A stretch of 64,000 nt of DNA from Arthrobacter sp. UNC362MFTsu5.1 (GTDB lineage Bacteria > Actinomycetota > Actinomycetes > Actinomycetales > Micrococcaceae), in assembly GCF_000685965.1 (NCBI RefSeq), contig NZ_JMLE01000021.1, positions 1 through 64,000 of the forward strand, written 5' to 3'. A program made the translations under genes and the position numbers. The notes beneath the pieces were generated by a model that did no database searches, was not told where the DNA came from, and saw nothing but the letters and a program-made list of their open reading frames with translations. Below, one piece after another: positions 9,205 to 17,180 of this stretch (the stretch's first letter is position 1; each line of letters opens with the position of its first letter).

Positions 9205-9933
9205 ATGCACCGCTCAGCACCCTCGGCCATCGCCGTCTCGGGGGCCCTATGCCTCGCTTTTCTGCTGGTTGCCTGCGGCCCGCCCGCCTCGTCACCGTCG
9301 ACGACGTCTCCGGCAGCCACCGCCACCCCGACAGCTTCGACCACCGCCACCACGTCGACCACCGCCACCGCCTCACCGTCGGCTTCCTCCACACCCGAAG
9401 CAGGGTGGAAGTCCTACACGACCGCGGACGGCCTGGCCTTCGATTATCCGGAAGACTGGAAGATCACCGAGAAGGCCGGCGACGCGGCCCCCGGCGGGGT
9501 GTTTCTGAACATCACCAACGCCAACGGCAAGAACCTGGCGGACCTCCGGACCAACATGGTCACCGGTTCCGAATGCACCGTCAAACAGCCGTTCGGTGTG
9601 TATGAATCAGTGCCCCTGCCGGCACTGGAGCAGAGCGGCAGCGTGCCCCGGTACACCTTCGAGACGAGGACGGACACCACCGCCACGGACCCCAAGCTCA
9701 TGACCCTGTTCGCGTACGGCATCACCACGGCGCCCGAACCCACCGGAACGGAAGCGTGCCCCATCTTCCACTTCTTCACCTGGCCGCCCAGCGGTGCGAT
9801 GTTCGGTGGCGTCTACGATCCGTTCGACACCACCCCCGGCAATGAGATGCACGTGGACACCCCCGAGGTGTACATGGGTACCCAGGAGTACAAGAACATC
9901 AAGAAGATGATCACTTCCCTGCGGCCCGCCTAG
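9205..9933 (+). CDS. Lipoprotein of unknown function (paralogue of next gene)
   Basis: The 242-residue protein carries a lipoprotein signal peptide with lipobox LVAC (Cys24), then a Ser/Thr/Ala/Pro linker of about 45 residues, then a globular domain starting at GWKSYTTADGLAFDYPEDW. This domain has the PsbP/LpqN-like 'F.YP..W' opening, and it has a pair of further cysteines (GSECTVKQ and EACPIF) that could form a disulfide. It is anchored outside the membrane. AGGAGAACAG precedes the ATG. The gene at 10082 encodes a clear paralogue, sharing GSEC, EACPIF/LACPIF, the FxWPPSGAMFG motif and a YKNIKKMITSLRPA-type C-terminus, so this is a tandem duplication. Function unknown. Confidence 0.8.
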   Translation: MHRSAPSAIAVSGALCLAFLLVACGPPASSPSTTSPAATATPTASTTATTSTTATASPSASSTPEAGWKSYTTADGLAFDYPEDWKITEKAGDAAPGGVFLNITNANGKNLADLRTNMVTGSECTVKQPFGVYESVPLPALEQSGSVPRYTFETRTDTTATDPKLMTLFAYGITTAPEPTGTEACPIFHFFTWPPSGAMFGGVYDPFDTTPGNEMHVDTPEVYMGTQEYKNIKKMITSLRPA

Positions 9934-9960
9934 GCGGACAGGGCCAAACCAGGAAGCGGC

Positions 9961-10000
9961 CGTTGCGCACTGCGGGGCAACCCGCGGTGCGCAACGTTTT
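9961..10000 (+). terminator. Rho-independent terminator
   Basis: A 16-bp stem with one T-G wobble (9961-9976 with 9981-9996) is closed by a GCAA tetraloop and followed by TTTT. It lies 27 nt after the first lipoprotein gene and separates it from its paralogue. Confidence 0.85.
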
Positions 10001-10081
10001 GGCGGCAAATTGCCCCCGCCCCGGGCGAGTCGCCTGCGGGCGGGGCCACAATGAGTTCCTCAGCTGGATGAGGAGGATTGC

Positions 10082-10981
10082 ATGCGCCGATCAATGAGGC
10101 CCGGCTTTCGATCGTCCGGACCGGCACGTCCCGGAACAGCACGTTCGGGAGCAGCAGTTGCTGCAAGCGCCTGCCTCGCAGTGCTCGTGGCAGCCTGCGG
10201 GCCGCCACCCGCCCCGCCGGACCCTGGATCCGCGACGGCCACGGCACCTGCCACTTCAGCGGGCGGAACGTCGGGCGCGACGGCGAACGGGACTGTAAGC
10301 GGTACCGCTACCGGTTCCGCGAGCGGGACAGCCGTGCCGCCAAGCGCGACGGCGGGCGCCCCGCCGCCTGAACCGGCGCCGTCGAGCACGTCCCCGAGCC
10401 TGTTGCCGTCCCCCACCCCGTCCGGCTGGAAGACGTTCACGACGTCGGACGGTGGCTTGACGTTCGACCACCCAGGTGACTGGACCATCAAGGATCCGGC
10501 CGGAAAATCGCCGCTGGGCGGAGAACACGTGGACGTCCTGAACGCGGCAGGGAAGCCGATGGCTGTGCTGGAGACCAGGATCGTGACCGGATCGGAGTGC
10601 GTGCAGCAGTACCCGTTTGCGGTGCTGGATTCCGAGCCCATGACAGCCCTGGCCGAGAAGGGCGTGGCGGACGGGAACGCACCCCGCTTTATGTTCGAGA
10701 TCCGCGGAGACGCACAGGCGCCCGCTCGGACCCCCGAGACCTTCGCGGCCTACGGCATCACGATGGTTCCGGAGGAGATCGGGACGTTGGCCTGTCCCAT
10801 TTTCCTGCTGTTCCGGTGGCCGCCCAGCGGGGCCATGTTCGGGGCCGGCTACGACCCGGCAAACAACACCACGCCCGGCGATCCGTCGCTCCCGTACTGG
10901 GAGAAGGCGAAGCTGTACGCGGAGACGGGGGAGTACCGGAATATCCGGCGGATGATCACCTCGCTGCGGCCCGCGAAGTAG
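10082..10981 (+). CDS. Lipoprotein of unknown function (tandem paralogue)
   Basis: The 299-residue protein has an Arg-rich N-region, hydrophobic core and lipobox VAAC (Cys39), then a long Pro/Ala/Thr/Gly linker of about 75 residues. Its globular domain begins GWKTFTTSDGGLTFDHPGDW and closely parallels that of the 9205 product, including FRWPPSGAMFGAGYDP and the C-terminus YRNIRRMITSLRPA. GAGGAGG precedes the ATG by 6 nt. Despite the duplication, a strong terminator separates the genes, so the two copies can be expressed independently. The linker is much longer than in the first copy. No enzymatic motif is evident. Confidence 0.8.
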   Translation: MRRSMRPGFRSSGPARPGTARSGAAVAASACLAVLVAACGPPPAPPDPGSATATAPATSAGGTSGATANGTVSGTATGSASGTAVPPSATAGAPPPEPAPSSTSPSLLPSPTPSGWKTFTTSDGGLTFDHPGDWTIKDPAGKSPLGGEHVDVLNAAGKPMAVLETRIVTGSECVQQYPFAVLDSEPMTALAEKGVADGNAPRFMFEIRGDAQAPARTPETFAAYGITMVPEEIGTLACPIFLLFRWPPSGAMFGAGYDPANNTTPGDPSLPYWEKAKLYAETGEYRNIRRMITSLRPAK

Positions 10982-11072
10982 CATCCGGCGGCCTGCGCGG
11001 GCTCCTTGACTGGCCCCGTGGGGCCGCGCAGACTCGAATCAGGACACGGTCCGATCAGTAGTCGGGATTCTG

Positions 11073-12299
11073 ATGTACGCACTGGGGAAGCAGCGGCTCG
11101 CGAGCGGTGCGAAGGCAATGGCATCCGCCCTGGCGGCCGTGTGCGTGGCGGTCTGTGCGGCGCTTTTTGTTGCGCTGGGCCTGGGCGGCTGCACGCCGGT
11201 GCCGAACACGGAACCAACATCCACGGCAAGCACCGGGCTGCCCACGGCAACCCCGCCCCTCCCCGGTGAGAGCGGCCCTCCCGGCGGCCCTGCCGAAAGC
11301 AAGCCCGGCGCCGGCCCGGTCCCGACAGTGCGCCCGCCAGCATCGTCGCGTCCCACCTCCACTGTCTTCGAACTTGCCCGGCGGGCCAAGGAGATCCTGG
11401 AGACCTGTGTCCGGGGCGAGCTGACCTTCAGGCCGCCGTCGCCGATGCGGCAGGGGGAGACCAGGGAGTTCGTCCTGCACGTCACCCTGGGCGATCCCGG
11501 CGCGGGCCATGAGAAGAACATCCCCGGACCCAACCCGGTGCAGACCCGCGAGCCGATTGTGTGCGAAGAGATGCGCGCTGACCTGTCCGGCCCGGACATG
11601 ACCATTGAGCGGGCCGGAAATCCGGGCGGTGAGATGCTGGTCCCGGAACAGGGCGTTGCGGAGTGGCGCTGGTGGATCACGCCCAAGGATCCGGGGCGGA
11701 AAACCATGACCCTGCAGCTGTTTGCCACTGCAGAGGACGGGCCGGACCTGAGCCTGGAGACGTTCCGGGAGGACATCCAGGTGGAGATTGAACTGGGCTA
11801 TGTGCTGAGTTCACTCGTGAAGGACTGGGCGCAGCCGCTGGGCGTGACCATCCCGGTTCTCGTCGCTGCCATCGGCACCATGCTGGTGTGGTCGCGGTCC
11901 AAGCACGGCAAGGCCAAGCATGCCGCGAACACGAAGCCGGCGGACCCGCCGGGTGGGGAGCGGAACACCCCGCCGCGACGCTACATTGGAAGCATGGCTC
12001 ACGCAGCAGATCAGGACCTGGGGCCGGACGTCCGCCTGCAGGCCCGCGTCGAGGGCGTCGTCCAGGCGGTCGGCTTCCGGTACTGGACCGTGCGGAAGGC
12101 TGAGGAGCTCTCGCTGACCGGAACGGTGCGGAACGACGTCGACGGTACTGTCGCCGTCGTCGTCGAAGGGCCGCAGGCGATGGTCCTGGAGTTCCGGCGC
12201 TGGCTGAGGTCCAGCGACGCGCCGGGGCGCGTGGACCACGTGGAGGAGTCCGTGTCGCCCGCGACGGGCGAGTTCAGCAATTTCGACGTGGTGTACTGA
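11073..12299 (+). CDS. Lipoprotein/membrane protein fused in frame to a C-terminal acylphosphatase domain
   Basis: The 408-codon frame encodes two proteins in one. Residues 1-40 are a signal peptide with lipobox LGGC (Cys40), followed by a Pro/Thr linker, an extracytoplasmic beta-rich domain (about 95-235, EFVLHVTLGDPG, WRWWITPKDPGRKTMTLQL) and a TM segment near 255-275 (PLGVTIPVLVAAIGTMLVW). After a basic stretch, residues 308-408 form an acylphosphatase: GVVQAVGFRYW supplies the catalytic Arg loop and GTVRNDVDGTVAVVVEGP the catalytic Asn. The topology would put the acylphosphatase in the cytoplasm. Acylphosphatases are normally separate proteins of about 95 residues, and the ATG at 11994 (MAHAADQDLG) could be an internal start, although only a weak GGAAG lies near it. 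Whether this is one protein or two overlapping cistrons is unresolved. Confidence 0.8.
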   Translation: MYALGKQRLASGAKAMASALAAVCVAVCAALFVALGLGGCTPVPNTEPTSTASTGLPTATPPLPGESGPPGGPAESKPGAGPVPTVRPPASSRPTSTVFELARRAKEILETCVRGELTFRPPSPMRQGETREFVLHVTLGDPGAGHEKNIPGPNPVQTREPIVCEEMRADLSGPDMTIERAGNPGGEMLVPEQGVAEWRWWITPKDPGRKTMTLQLFATAEDGPDLSLETFREDIQVEIELGYVLSSLVKDWAQPLGVTIPVLVAAIGTMLVWSRSKHGKAKHAANTKPADPPGGERNTPPRRYIGSMAHAADQDLGPDVRLQARVEGVVQAVGFRYWTVRKAEELSLTGTVRNDVDGTVAVVVEGPQAMVLEFRRWLRSSDAPGRVDHVEESVSPATGEFSNFDVVY

Positions 12300-12348
12300 G
12301 CCGGGACAAGGTCACTCCCAGGCGCGTCACTCCTAGGCGCCGCCACTC

Positions 12349-13545
12349 CTACGAGCGGTTCTCCCGCTGCAGGGCGGCGTCGTGCTCGGCGTGGGCCTGC
12401 TTGAGCAGATCCATAAACTCCGTTTCGTCGCGGATGAGCCGCTTGTATTTCTCCGGGAGCTTCCTGAGTTCCTGTTCCTCGCGGAGCATCTTGTTGAAGA
12501 TTTCCTCGCGCTCGGCAATGCCCGTCTCGTAGTTCAGGTCCACGTATTCGGTGGCGTGCCGCTTGGCGCCGGAAACCATGTTCTTGGCCTTGCCCTTGGG
12601 GCTGTAGATCGAGGCAAGGACGGTGACTACGAGGACGCCGATGATCACGGTCAGCGAGAGGCCGGTGCTGATCTCGATGACGGTCACGTGTTCGCCGCCG
12701 TTGATGAACGACAGGTTGTTTTCGTGCAGCGCGTGGAGGATGAGCTTGACGCCGATGAAGCCGAGGATCGCGGCCAGGCCGTAGGAGAGGTAGATGAGGC
12801 GGTCCAGCAGTTCGTCGATGAGGAAGAACAGCTGCCGCAGGCCCATCAGGGAGAATGCAGTGGCCGTGAATACGACGAACACGTTCTGGGTCAGGCCGAA
12901 GATGGCGGGGATGGAGTCCAGCGCGAACAGGATGTCCGTTCCGCCGATGGCCACCATCACCAGCAGCATGGGGGTCAGGACGCGTTTGCCGTTTTCCACG
13001 GTGAAGAGTTTGTCGCCGTCGTAGTGCTGTGACGCGGGGAGGAACTTCCTGGCAAGCCGGACCACCAACCCCTCGGAGTCGTCGTCGTGCGAATCCGGCC
13101 TGAGCAGGTTGCCGGCGGTGATCAGCAGGATGAGGCCGAAGATGTAGAACACCCAGGCGAAGCTGTTGATCAGGGCGGCGCCGAGGAAAATGAAGCCGGT
13201 GCGGGCGATCAGGGAGAAGACGATGCCGAACAGCAGCACCTTCTGCTGGTCCGCACGGGGGACTTTGAAGCTGGCCATGATGATCAGGAACACGAAAAGG
13301 TTGTCCACGGACAGGGCCTTTTCGGTGACATAACCGGCGAAGTACTCCGTGCCCATGGTGGGGCCGCCGAAGATCAGGACGCCGATGCCGAAGACCAAGG
13401 CGATGCCCACGTAGATCGCTGACCACGTGGCCGACTCCCTGAGCTTGGGGGAGTGCGCCTTGCGGACGTGGAAGAAGAAGTCGAAGGCCAGCAGGCCCAC
13501 GATGCCGACGACGGTCAGTATCCATACGTAAAGGGGGACCTGCAT
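12349..13545 (-). CDS. TerC family integral membrane protein
   Basis: The 398-residue polytopic membrane protein has the TerC hallmarks: an early 'AFDFFFHVRKAH' segment, 'EKALSVDNLFVFLIIM' with membrane-embedded acidic residues, and 'GGTDILFALDSIPAIFG' in the second half. TerC proteins are linked to tellurite resistance and, for many members, to manganese efflux that metallates exported proteins. The hydrophilic tail of about 60 residues (EREEIFNKMLREEQELRKL) is predicted to be coiled-coil. No yybP-ykoY-type leader is seen in the short upstream gap. It is followed on the same strand by nothing and preceded by the DUF6457-like gene. Confidence 0.92.
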   Translation of the reverse strand: MQVPLYVWILTVVGIVGLLAFDFFFHVRKAHSPKLRESATWSAIYVGIALVFGIGVLIFGGPTMGTEYFAGYVTEKALSVDNLFVFLIIMASFKVPRADQQKVLLFGIVFSLIARTGFIFLGAALINSFAWVFYIFGLILLITAGNLLRPDSHDDDSEGLVVRLARKFLPASQHYDGDKLFTVENGKRVLTPMLLVMVAIGGTDILFALDSIPAIFGLTQNVFVVFTATAFSLMGLRQLFFLIDELLDRLIYLSYGLAAILGFIGVKLILHALHENNLSFINGGEHVTVIEISTGLSLTVIIGVLVVTVLASIYSPKGKAKNMVSGAKRHATEYVDLNYETGIAEREEIFNKMLREEQELRKLPEKYKRLIRDETEFMDLLKQAHAEHDAALQRENRS

Positions 13546-13610
13546 GCTGCGTGCCTTCCGGTCGGTTGGGGTTGAGTCAACCCTACCGGGCGAGGGTTAC
13601 TGGCTGCCTG

Positions 13611-13958
13611 CTACTGGGCGGTGTCTGCCCAGCCTTTGCTGGACGGGCCGCCGTCGGCTCCGTCCTGACAAAGCCGGAAGGCGACGTCGGCGGCCTGCGC
13701 GACCGCCGCCGCTGACGACTGCTTGGAACCGGCGCTGCCGGTGGCCGTGCCTGCGGTGGTGCCGGCCGCGAGTCCCGCCGCGTAGCCCACCATCAGGGCG
13801 GTGATTGGTGCCGCGGCGTGGGTGACGGACCGCGCCGACTCTCCGGCCAGGTCCAGGATGAGTTCGCGGTCAAAATCGAGGTCCAACAGCTGCAGGGCCT
13901 GTGCCAGCCGGTGGCTCCATTGGTCCAGGATCTGGTTTTCGTTGTCGTTGGCGGTCAT
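13611..13958 (-). CDS. DUF6457-like small protein
   Basis: The 115-residue protein begins with an acidic helical segment (ILDQWSHRLAQALQLLDLDFDRELILDLAGESARSVTHAAAP, here given as the span of residues 10-51) typical of the DUF6457 domain. In actinobacteria this domain occurs alone or fused to molybdopterin-guanine dinucleotide synthesis proteins. A Gly/Ala/Thr-rich middle is followed by an Ala helix and one cysteine. It may belong with molybdenum cofactor supply for the enzyme at 724, but that is inference from the family and the genes are 10 kb apart. Confidence 0.65.
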   Translation of the reverse strand: MTANDNENQILDQWSHRLAQALQLLDLDFDRELILDLAGESARSVTHAAAPITALMVGYAAGLAAGTTAGTATGSAGSKQSSAAAVAQAADVAFRLCQDGADGGPSSKGWADTAQ

Positions 13959-14062
13959 GGGTCGCTCCTAGGTCACGAGTACGGTCAGATGTGTGGTCGG
14001 GAAATAACGGCAGATGCCTCGAGGTTAGGCTGTAGCGAGAGCTGCTATCAAGGAGATTCCCG

Positions 14063-14410
14063 ATGAGTGATGTGACCATCCGCCAGAACCCGGACCGTGA
14101 GCGCTTTGAAGTGCTGGTCGCAGGCACCGTGATCGGCAAGGCGGCGTACAAAGAATACGACGCCGGCGACTCGCCGCAGCGGATTTTCTACCACACCGTG
14201 ATAAACGAGGAGTACGGCGGCCAGGGGCTGGCAGGCAAGCTCGCCACCGCGGCACTGGATGAAACCGTGGCCGCCGGGCTGCGCATCGTCCCAGTGTGCC
14301 CCTACATCAAGAAGTTCCTCACCAAACATCCCGAGTACGCCGCGAGCACTACCGCCACCACACCGGCCCACCTCGATTTCCTCAGCGGGGCGCTGGCCGC
14401 GCGGGCTTGA
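14063..14410 (+). CDS. GCN5-like N-acetyltransferase (YjdJ/NATD1 type)
   Basis: The 115-residue protein is the minimal GNAT of the YjdJ/NATD1 family. The acetyl-CoA loop is VINEEYGGQGLAGKLATAALDE and the family-typical end is IVPVCPYIKKFLTKHPEY. AAGGAG lies 8 nt before the ATG. The acceptor substrate of this family is unknown. Its stop codon lies in the first copy of a perfect 20-bp tandem duplication (14401-14440). Confidence 0.88.
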   Translation: MSDVTIRQNPDRERFEVLVAGTVIGKAAYKEYDAGDSPQRIFYHTVINEEYGGQGLAGKLATAALDETVAAGLRIVPVCPYIKKFLTKHPEYAASTTATTPAHLDFLSGALAARA

Positions 14411-14440
14411 GGGTAGCGCGGCGGGCTTGAGGGTAGCGCG
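14401..14440. repeat. Perfect 20-bp tandem duplication
   Basis: GCGGGCTTGAGGGTAGCGCG occurs twice head to tail (14401-14420, 14421-14440), followed by related GCGGCGGGCGTAGC copies at about 14444 and 14474. The first copy contains the TGA of the GNAT gene. The GC-rich block runs up to the 3' end of the DUF222 gene and holds no gene. Confidence 0.9.
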
Positions 14441-14551
14441 GCGGCGGCGGGCGTAGCGAGGGCCGTCGCAGGCGCGGCGGGCGTAGCCAAGGCAGCGCGA
14501 CGGCCATGGGTTTCGCGTGGCGCCACGCGCTGGCGTGGTCGGGCTGCCCGG

Positions 14552-15988
14552 TTAGGCTGCGATCCACTTCTCCCAGTCCGGCAACGGGTCAACGGGCAAG
14601 CCCGCGGGTGGATCTGGATCGAAGGGAATGTCCGGAGGCGCGTCTGGGTCGAAGGCACCGGGCATCCACGGCGGTTCCCAGTCGTACCCTTCGCTGAGGT
14701 AGCGGCGACCCGAGGGTGCCACCCAGCCCGGCGGTGCGTCGGTGCCCGCGCCGACAGGTTTCCAGCCGGTGGTGTGCCTGAGCCGGTGATGCCTCCGGCA
14801 GGGCTGGTTGAGGTTGGAGACGCCTGTAACGCCGCCCTTGTGCCAGGGCGTGACGTGATCCGCCTCGTTGTCGAGGGATTGGTTGTTGCAGCCAGGGAAC
14901 GGGCATTTGCCATCCCGGAGGCGGAGCCACTGGAGCATGGCCACCGGGATGCGGTAACTGGAGCGTCCGATCTCCAGCGGTGCACCGGTGCCAGGGTCAG
15001 TCAGCACGCGGTGGAAGGACGTGGCGCCGTTTGCGACCAATTGGCGAGCCATGCTGGGCGGGATGGGTCCGTACCCATCCAGGTGGGCTGGTTCTTCGGT
15101 GGCACCCAGCAGGGAAAACACCGGCACCGTGACCAGTACTTGCGCCTTCGGCGACGGGACACCCTCAGCGACACCGGCGACCAGCCATTCTGCGGCGGTG
15201 TCTGCCCGGAGCTGGGCAAGGTTCCGCGGCTCCGCCGGCCCTTGTAGGGTCCTGGCTGCGGCAGTGGCGCGTTGCCAGATGGAAGCGGCGGTGTCGGCAG
15301 GCAGGTAGGCGGAAAGCCACGCCATGCCGTCGCGGTCCGGAGTGTATTCCAGCCGCCGGTCCTCAACGCTGGCCTGATGGCGTCGTTCGATGCTGACGGG
15401 GTGGTGGCGCTCCCGCCATGTTCGTGCTTTGGTGCGGAAGCGGGACGGCACCAGATCTCCAGCCGGACAGCCCCGCGCAGCGTTAACGGCGTCCGGGTCC
15501 AGGAAGTGCGCTTCCAGAGCGGCAGCCGCCGCCGTGTCGATGCCGGTGGTTTCGTCCACCAGGATCCGGGCGTGCTGCCAGGAGATGGTCCCGGCCTGAA
15601 GGGCAGAAAGAGTCAGCGGAAGTGCCGTGGTGAGCTGCCGGGTCTCCTGGAGGAAAGCTTCAGCGGTTCTTTCGCTGACGGTCAGGACGCAAGCTAGCTC
15701 GGCGACCACACCCATCGCCGCGGAGCACCGCTCCTGGGGCGACGCCGACGGGGATGCCATGGCTTTCGTCGCCTCCGCAAAGGTTTCCGTCAGCCTGACC
15801 TTGACGGCTGCGGTGCGGGCCTCGATGTGGGCCACCTCGCTAAGGCCGTCCAGGCAGACGTCAGCCAGTTGCCGCAGATGGTCCGAGCCGGTCCCGCTGG
15901 CGAGCCGCGAACCATCCCACACGCGATGCAGCTCGGCAACGGACGCCGCGACGGCGTTCAATGCCGTGACCACTGCGTTGTTTTCCAT
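14552..15988 (-). CDS. DUF222 / HNH endonuclease domain protein
   Basis: The protein has about 478 residues: an N-terminal DUF222 helical region and a C-terminal HNH nuclease motif, CPFPGCNNQSLDNEADHVTPWHKGG then LNQPCRRHHRLRH (two CxxC-like metal ligands, catalytic His in ADHV). Families of such proteins are abundant and repeated in actinobacterial genomes, and are often compared with 13E12 repeat proteins of mycobacteria. The target DNA is unknown. The tail after the HNH (about 60 residues) is Asp/Pro-rich. The start was placed at ATG 15988 (MENNAV); an upstream in-frame GTG at 16024 is possible and neither has a clear Shine-Dalgarno. It is divergent from the kinase-like gene at 16060. Confidence 0.88.
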   Translation of the reverse strand: MENNAVVTALNAVAASVAELHRVWDGSRLASGTGSDHLRQLADVCLDGLSEVAHIEARTAAVKVRLTETFAEATKAMASPSASPQERCSAAMGVVAELACVLTVSERTAEAFLQETRQLTTALPLTLSALQAGTISWQHARILVDETTGIDTAAAAALEAHFLDPDAVNAARGCPAGDLVPSRFRTKARTWRERHHPVSIERRHQASVEDRRLEYTPDRDGMAWLSAYLPADTAASIWQRATAAARTLQGPAEPRNLAQLRADTAAEWLVAGVAEGVPSPKAQVLVTVPVFSLLGATEEPAHLDGYGPIPPSMARQLVANGATSFHRVLTDPGTGAPLEIGRSSYRIPVAMLQWLRLRDGKCPFPGCNNQSLDNEADHVTPWHKGGVTGVSNLNQPCRRHHRLRHTTGWKPVGAGTDAPPGWVAPSGRRYLSEGYDWEPPWMPGAFDPDAPPDIPFDPDPPAGLPVDPLPDWEKWIAA

Positions 15989-16059
15989 ATTTACAGTTTG
16001 GCGGGAGGGTCCGACATTTAACACTGCCGGCTAGTCGCACTGCCCGCTACGCTCGACCT

Positions 16060-16629
16060 ATGCATTCCCACGATGAGCCCCTTCCGCACCGGCCGAGGCG
16101 GGTCCTGGTGGCAGGAGTATCGGGCGCAGGCAAAACCACCTTGGCTGCGCGGATCGCGGCTATCACGGGCGGCAAGCACACGGAGATTGACGCTCTCTTC
16201 CATGGGCCGGACTGGACGCCCCGAGGGGAATTCATTGCCGACGTGCACAGGCTGGTGGGCACCGATTCGTGGACCACCGAGTGGATGTACGATGCCGCGC
16301 GGCCACTGCTGGCTGACAAGGCGGACCTCCTCGTTTGGCTCGACCTTCCGTTCCTTCGCGTGACCCTTCCCCGTGTCCTCCGGCGAACTGTCCGCCGTCG
16401 GTGGCGCCGCGAAGAACTCTGGAACGGCAACATTGAAGCGCCGCTCCTGTCCTTCTTCACAGATAGGGACCACATCGTCCGGTGGGCTATTCGGACGCGG
16501 CGAAAGTACTCCGGGGTGATGCCGCAGTTCGTCGCCGAATACCCGCATGTCGTCGTCGTCAGGCTGAGGTCCCAGCGCGAAGTCGAACAATGGCTCGGCG
16601 GATCGCTGATGCCTGCCGTCACCGGTTGA
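16060..16629 (+). CDS. P-loop NTPase, adenylate-kinase-like (FlaR/topology-modulation type)
   Basis: The 189-residue protein has Walker A GVSGAGKTT near residue 19 and a second conserved block 'TEIDALFHGPDWTPR...F'. Lid-like basic segments follow (LRRTVRRRWRREELWNGN). This is the pattern of small P-loop kinases annotated as adenylate kinase or DNA topology modulation protein FlaR-related. The true substrate is unknown. A 24-nt gap separates it from the DUF3592 gene downstream. Confidence 0.8.
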   Translation: MHSHDEPLPHRPRRVLVAGVSGAGKTTLAARIAAITGGKHTEIDALFHGPDWTPRGEFIADVHRLVGTDSWTTEWMYDAARPLLADKADLLVWLDLPFLRVTLPRVLRRTVRRRWRREELWNGNIEAPLLSFFTDRDHIVRWAIRTRRKYSGVMPQFVAEYPHVVVVRLRSQREVEQWLGGSLMPAVTG

Positions 16630-16653
16630 CCGGTCCTCGGGCAGAATGGGACC

Positions 16654-17145
16654 GTGATCTCGCCGAACGCAACAGTGAACCGCAAACCAAAAATGTCGCC
16701 GGGGGCGTGGGTGAGCCTCGCCATCACAGCTCTGGTTCTCTGCCTCGGGCCGGTGCTTATCGTCGTCGGCACGCTCCTCGTGGATGCCGACGACGAGCTT
16801 GCGCGGAGCGGGGAACGGACGGTGGGGTTGATTGTTGATTTTGACGACGTAAGGAAAGCCTCCGCCCGCGACATCAGAGTCGAGTACCAGTCCGCCGACG
16901 GATTCGTTTACTACACCTCGGCCGCCGTGGACCATGACCAGCACCCGGTGGTGGGCGAGGAAGTCACAGTGGCGTACCAGGAATCAGATCCAGGCAACGC
17001 AACGGTCCTCGGGTATGAAAGCGACGGCGTATCTTTGCGGGGGATGGGCGTCCTCCTGACTGCCCTTTTCGGGGGAATCGGCGTCTTCGTGTTGATCAGT
17101 AAGCTGCTGGGCAAGAGGAAGGACCGCAGGAAGCGCACGGACTAG
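16654..17145 (+). CDS. DUF3592 domain membrane protein
   Basis: The 163-residue protein has one N-terminal TM segment (SLAITALVLCLGPVLIVVGTLL region), an extracytoplasmic beta domain of the DUF3592 type (VGLIVDFDDVRKA, VEYQSADGFVYYTS, VGEEVTVAYQESDPGNATVLG) and a second TM near the C-terminus, ending in a basic tail. The GTG at 16654 is the first start; the ATG at 16693 is an alternative that keeps the whole TM. Function unknown. Confidence 0.75.
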   Translation: MISPNATVNRKPKMSPGAWVSLAITALVLCLGPVLIVVGTLLVDADDELARSGERTVGLIVDFDDVRKASARDIRVEYQSADGFVYYTSAAVDHDQHPVVGEEVTVAYQESDPGNATVLGYESDGVSLRGMGVLLTALFGGIGVFVLISKLLGKRKDRRKRTD

Positions 17146-17180
17146 CGCCTCGGGCGACGCCCAGAAAGGTGAGGATCGGA

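Noticed and set aside
13546..13610. Manganese (yybP-ykoY) riboswitch before the TerC gene
   Set aside because: The gap is too short and has no matching stem structure.
14552..15988. DUF222/HNH gene as a mobile homing element
   Set aside because: No inverted repeats, intron or intein boundaries were seen; such genes are normal repeated chromosomal genes in this group.
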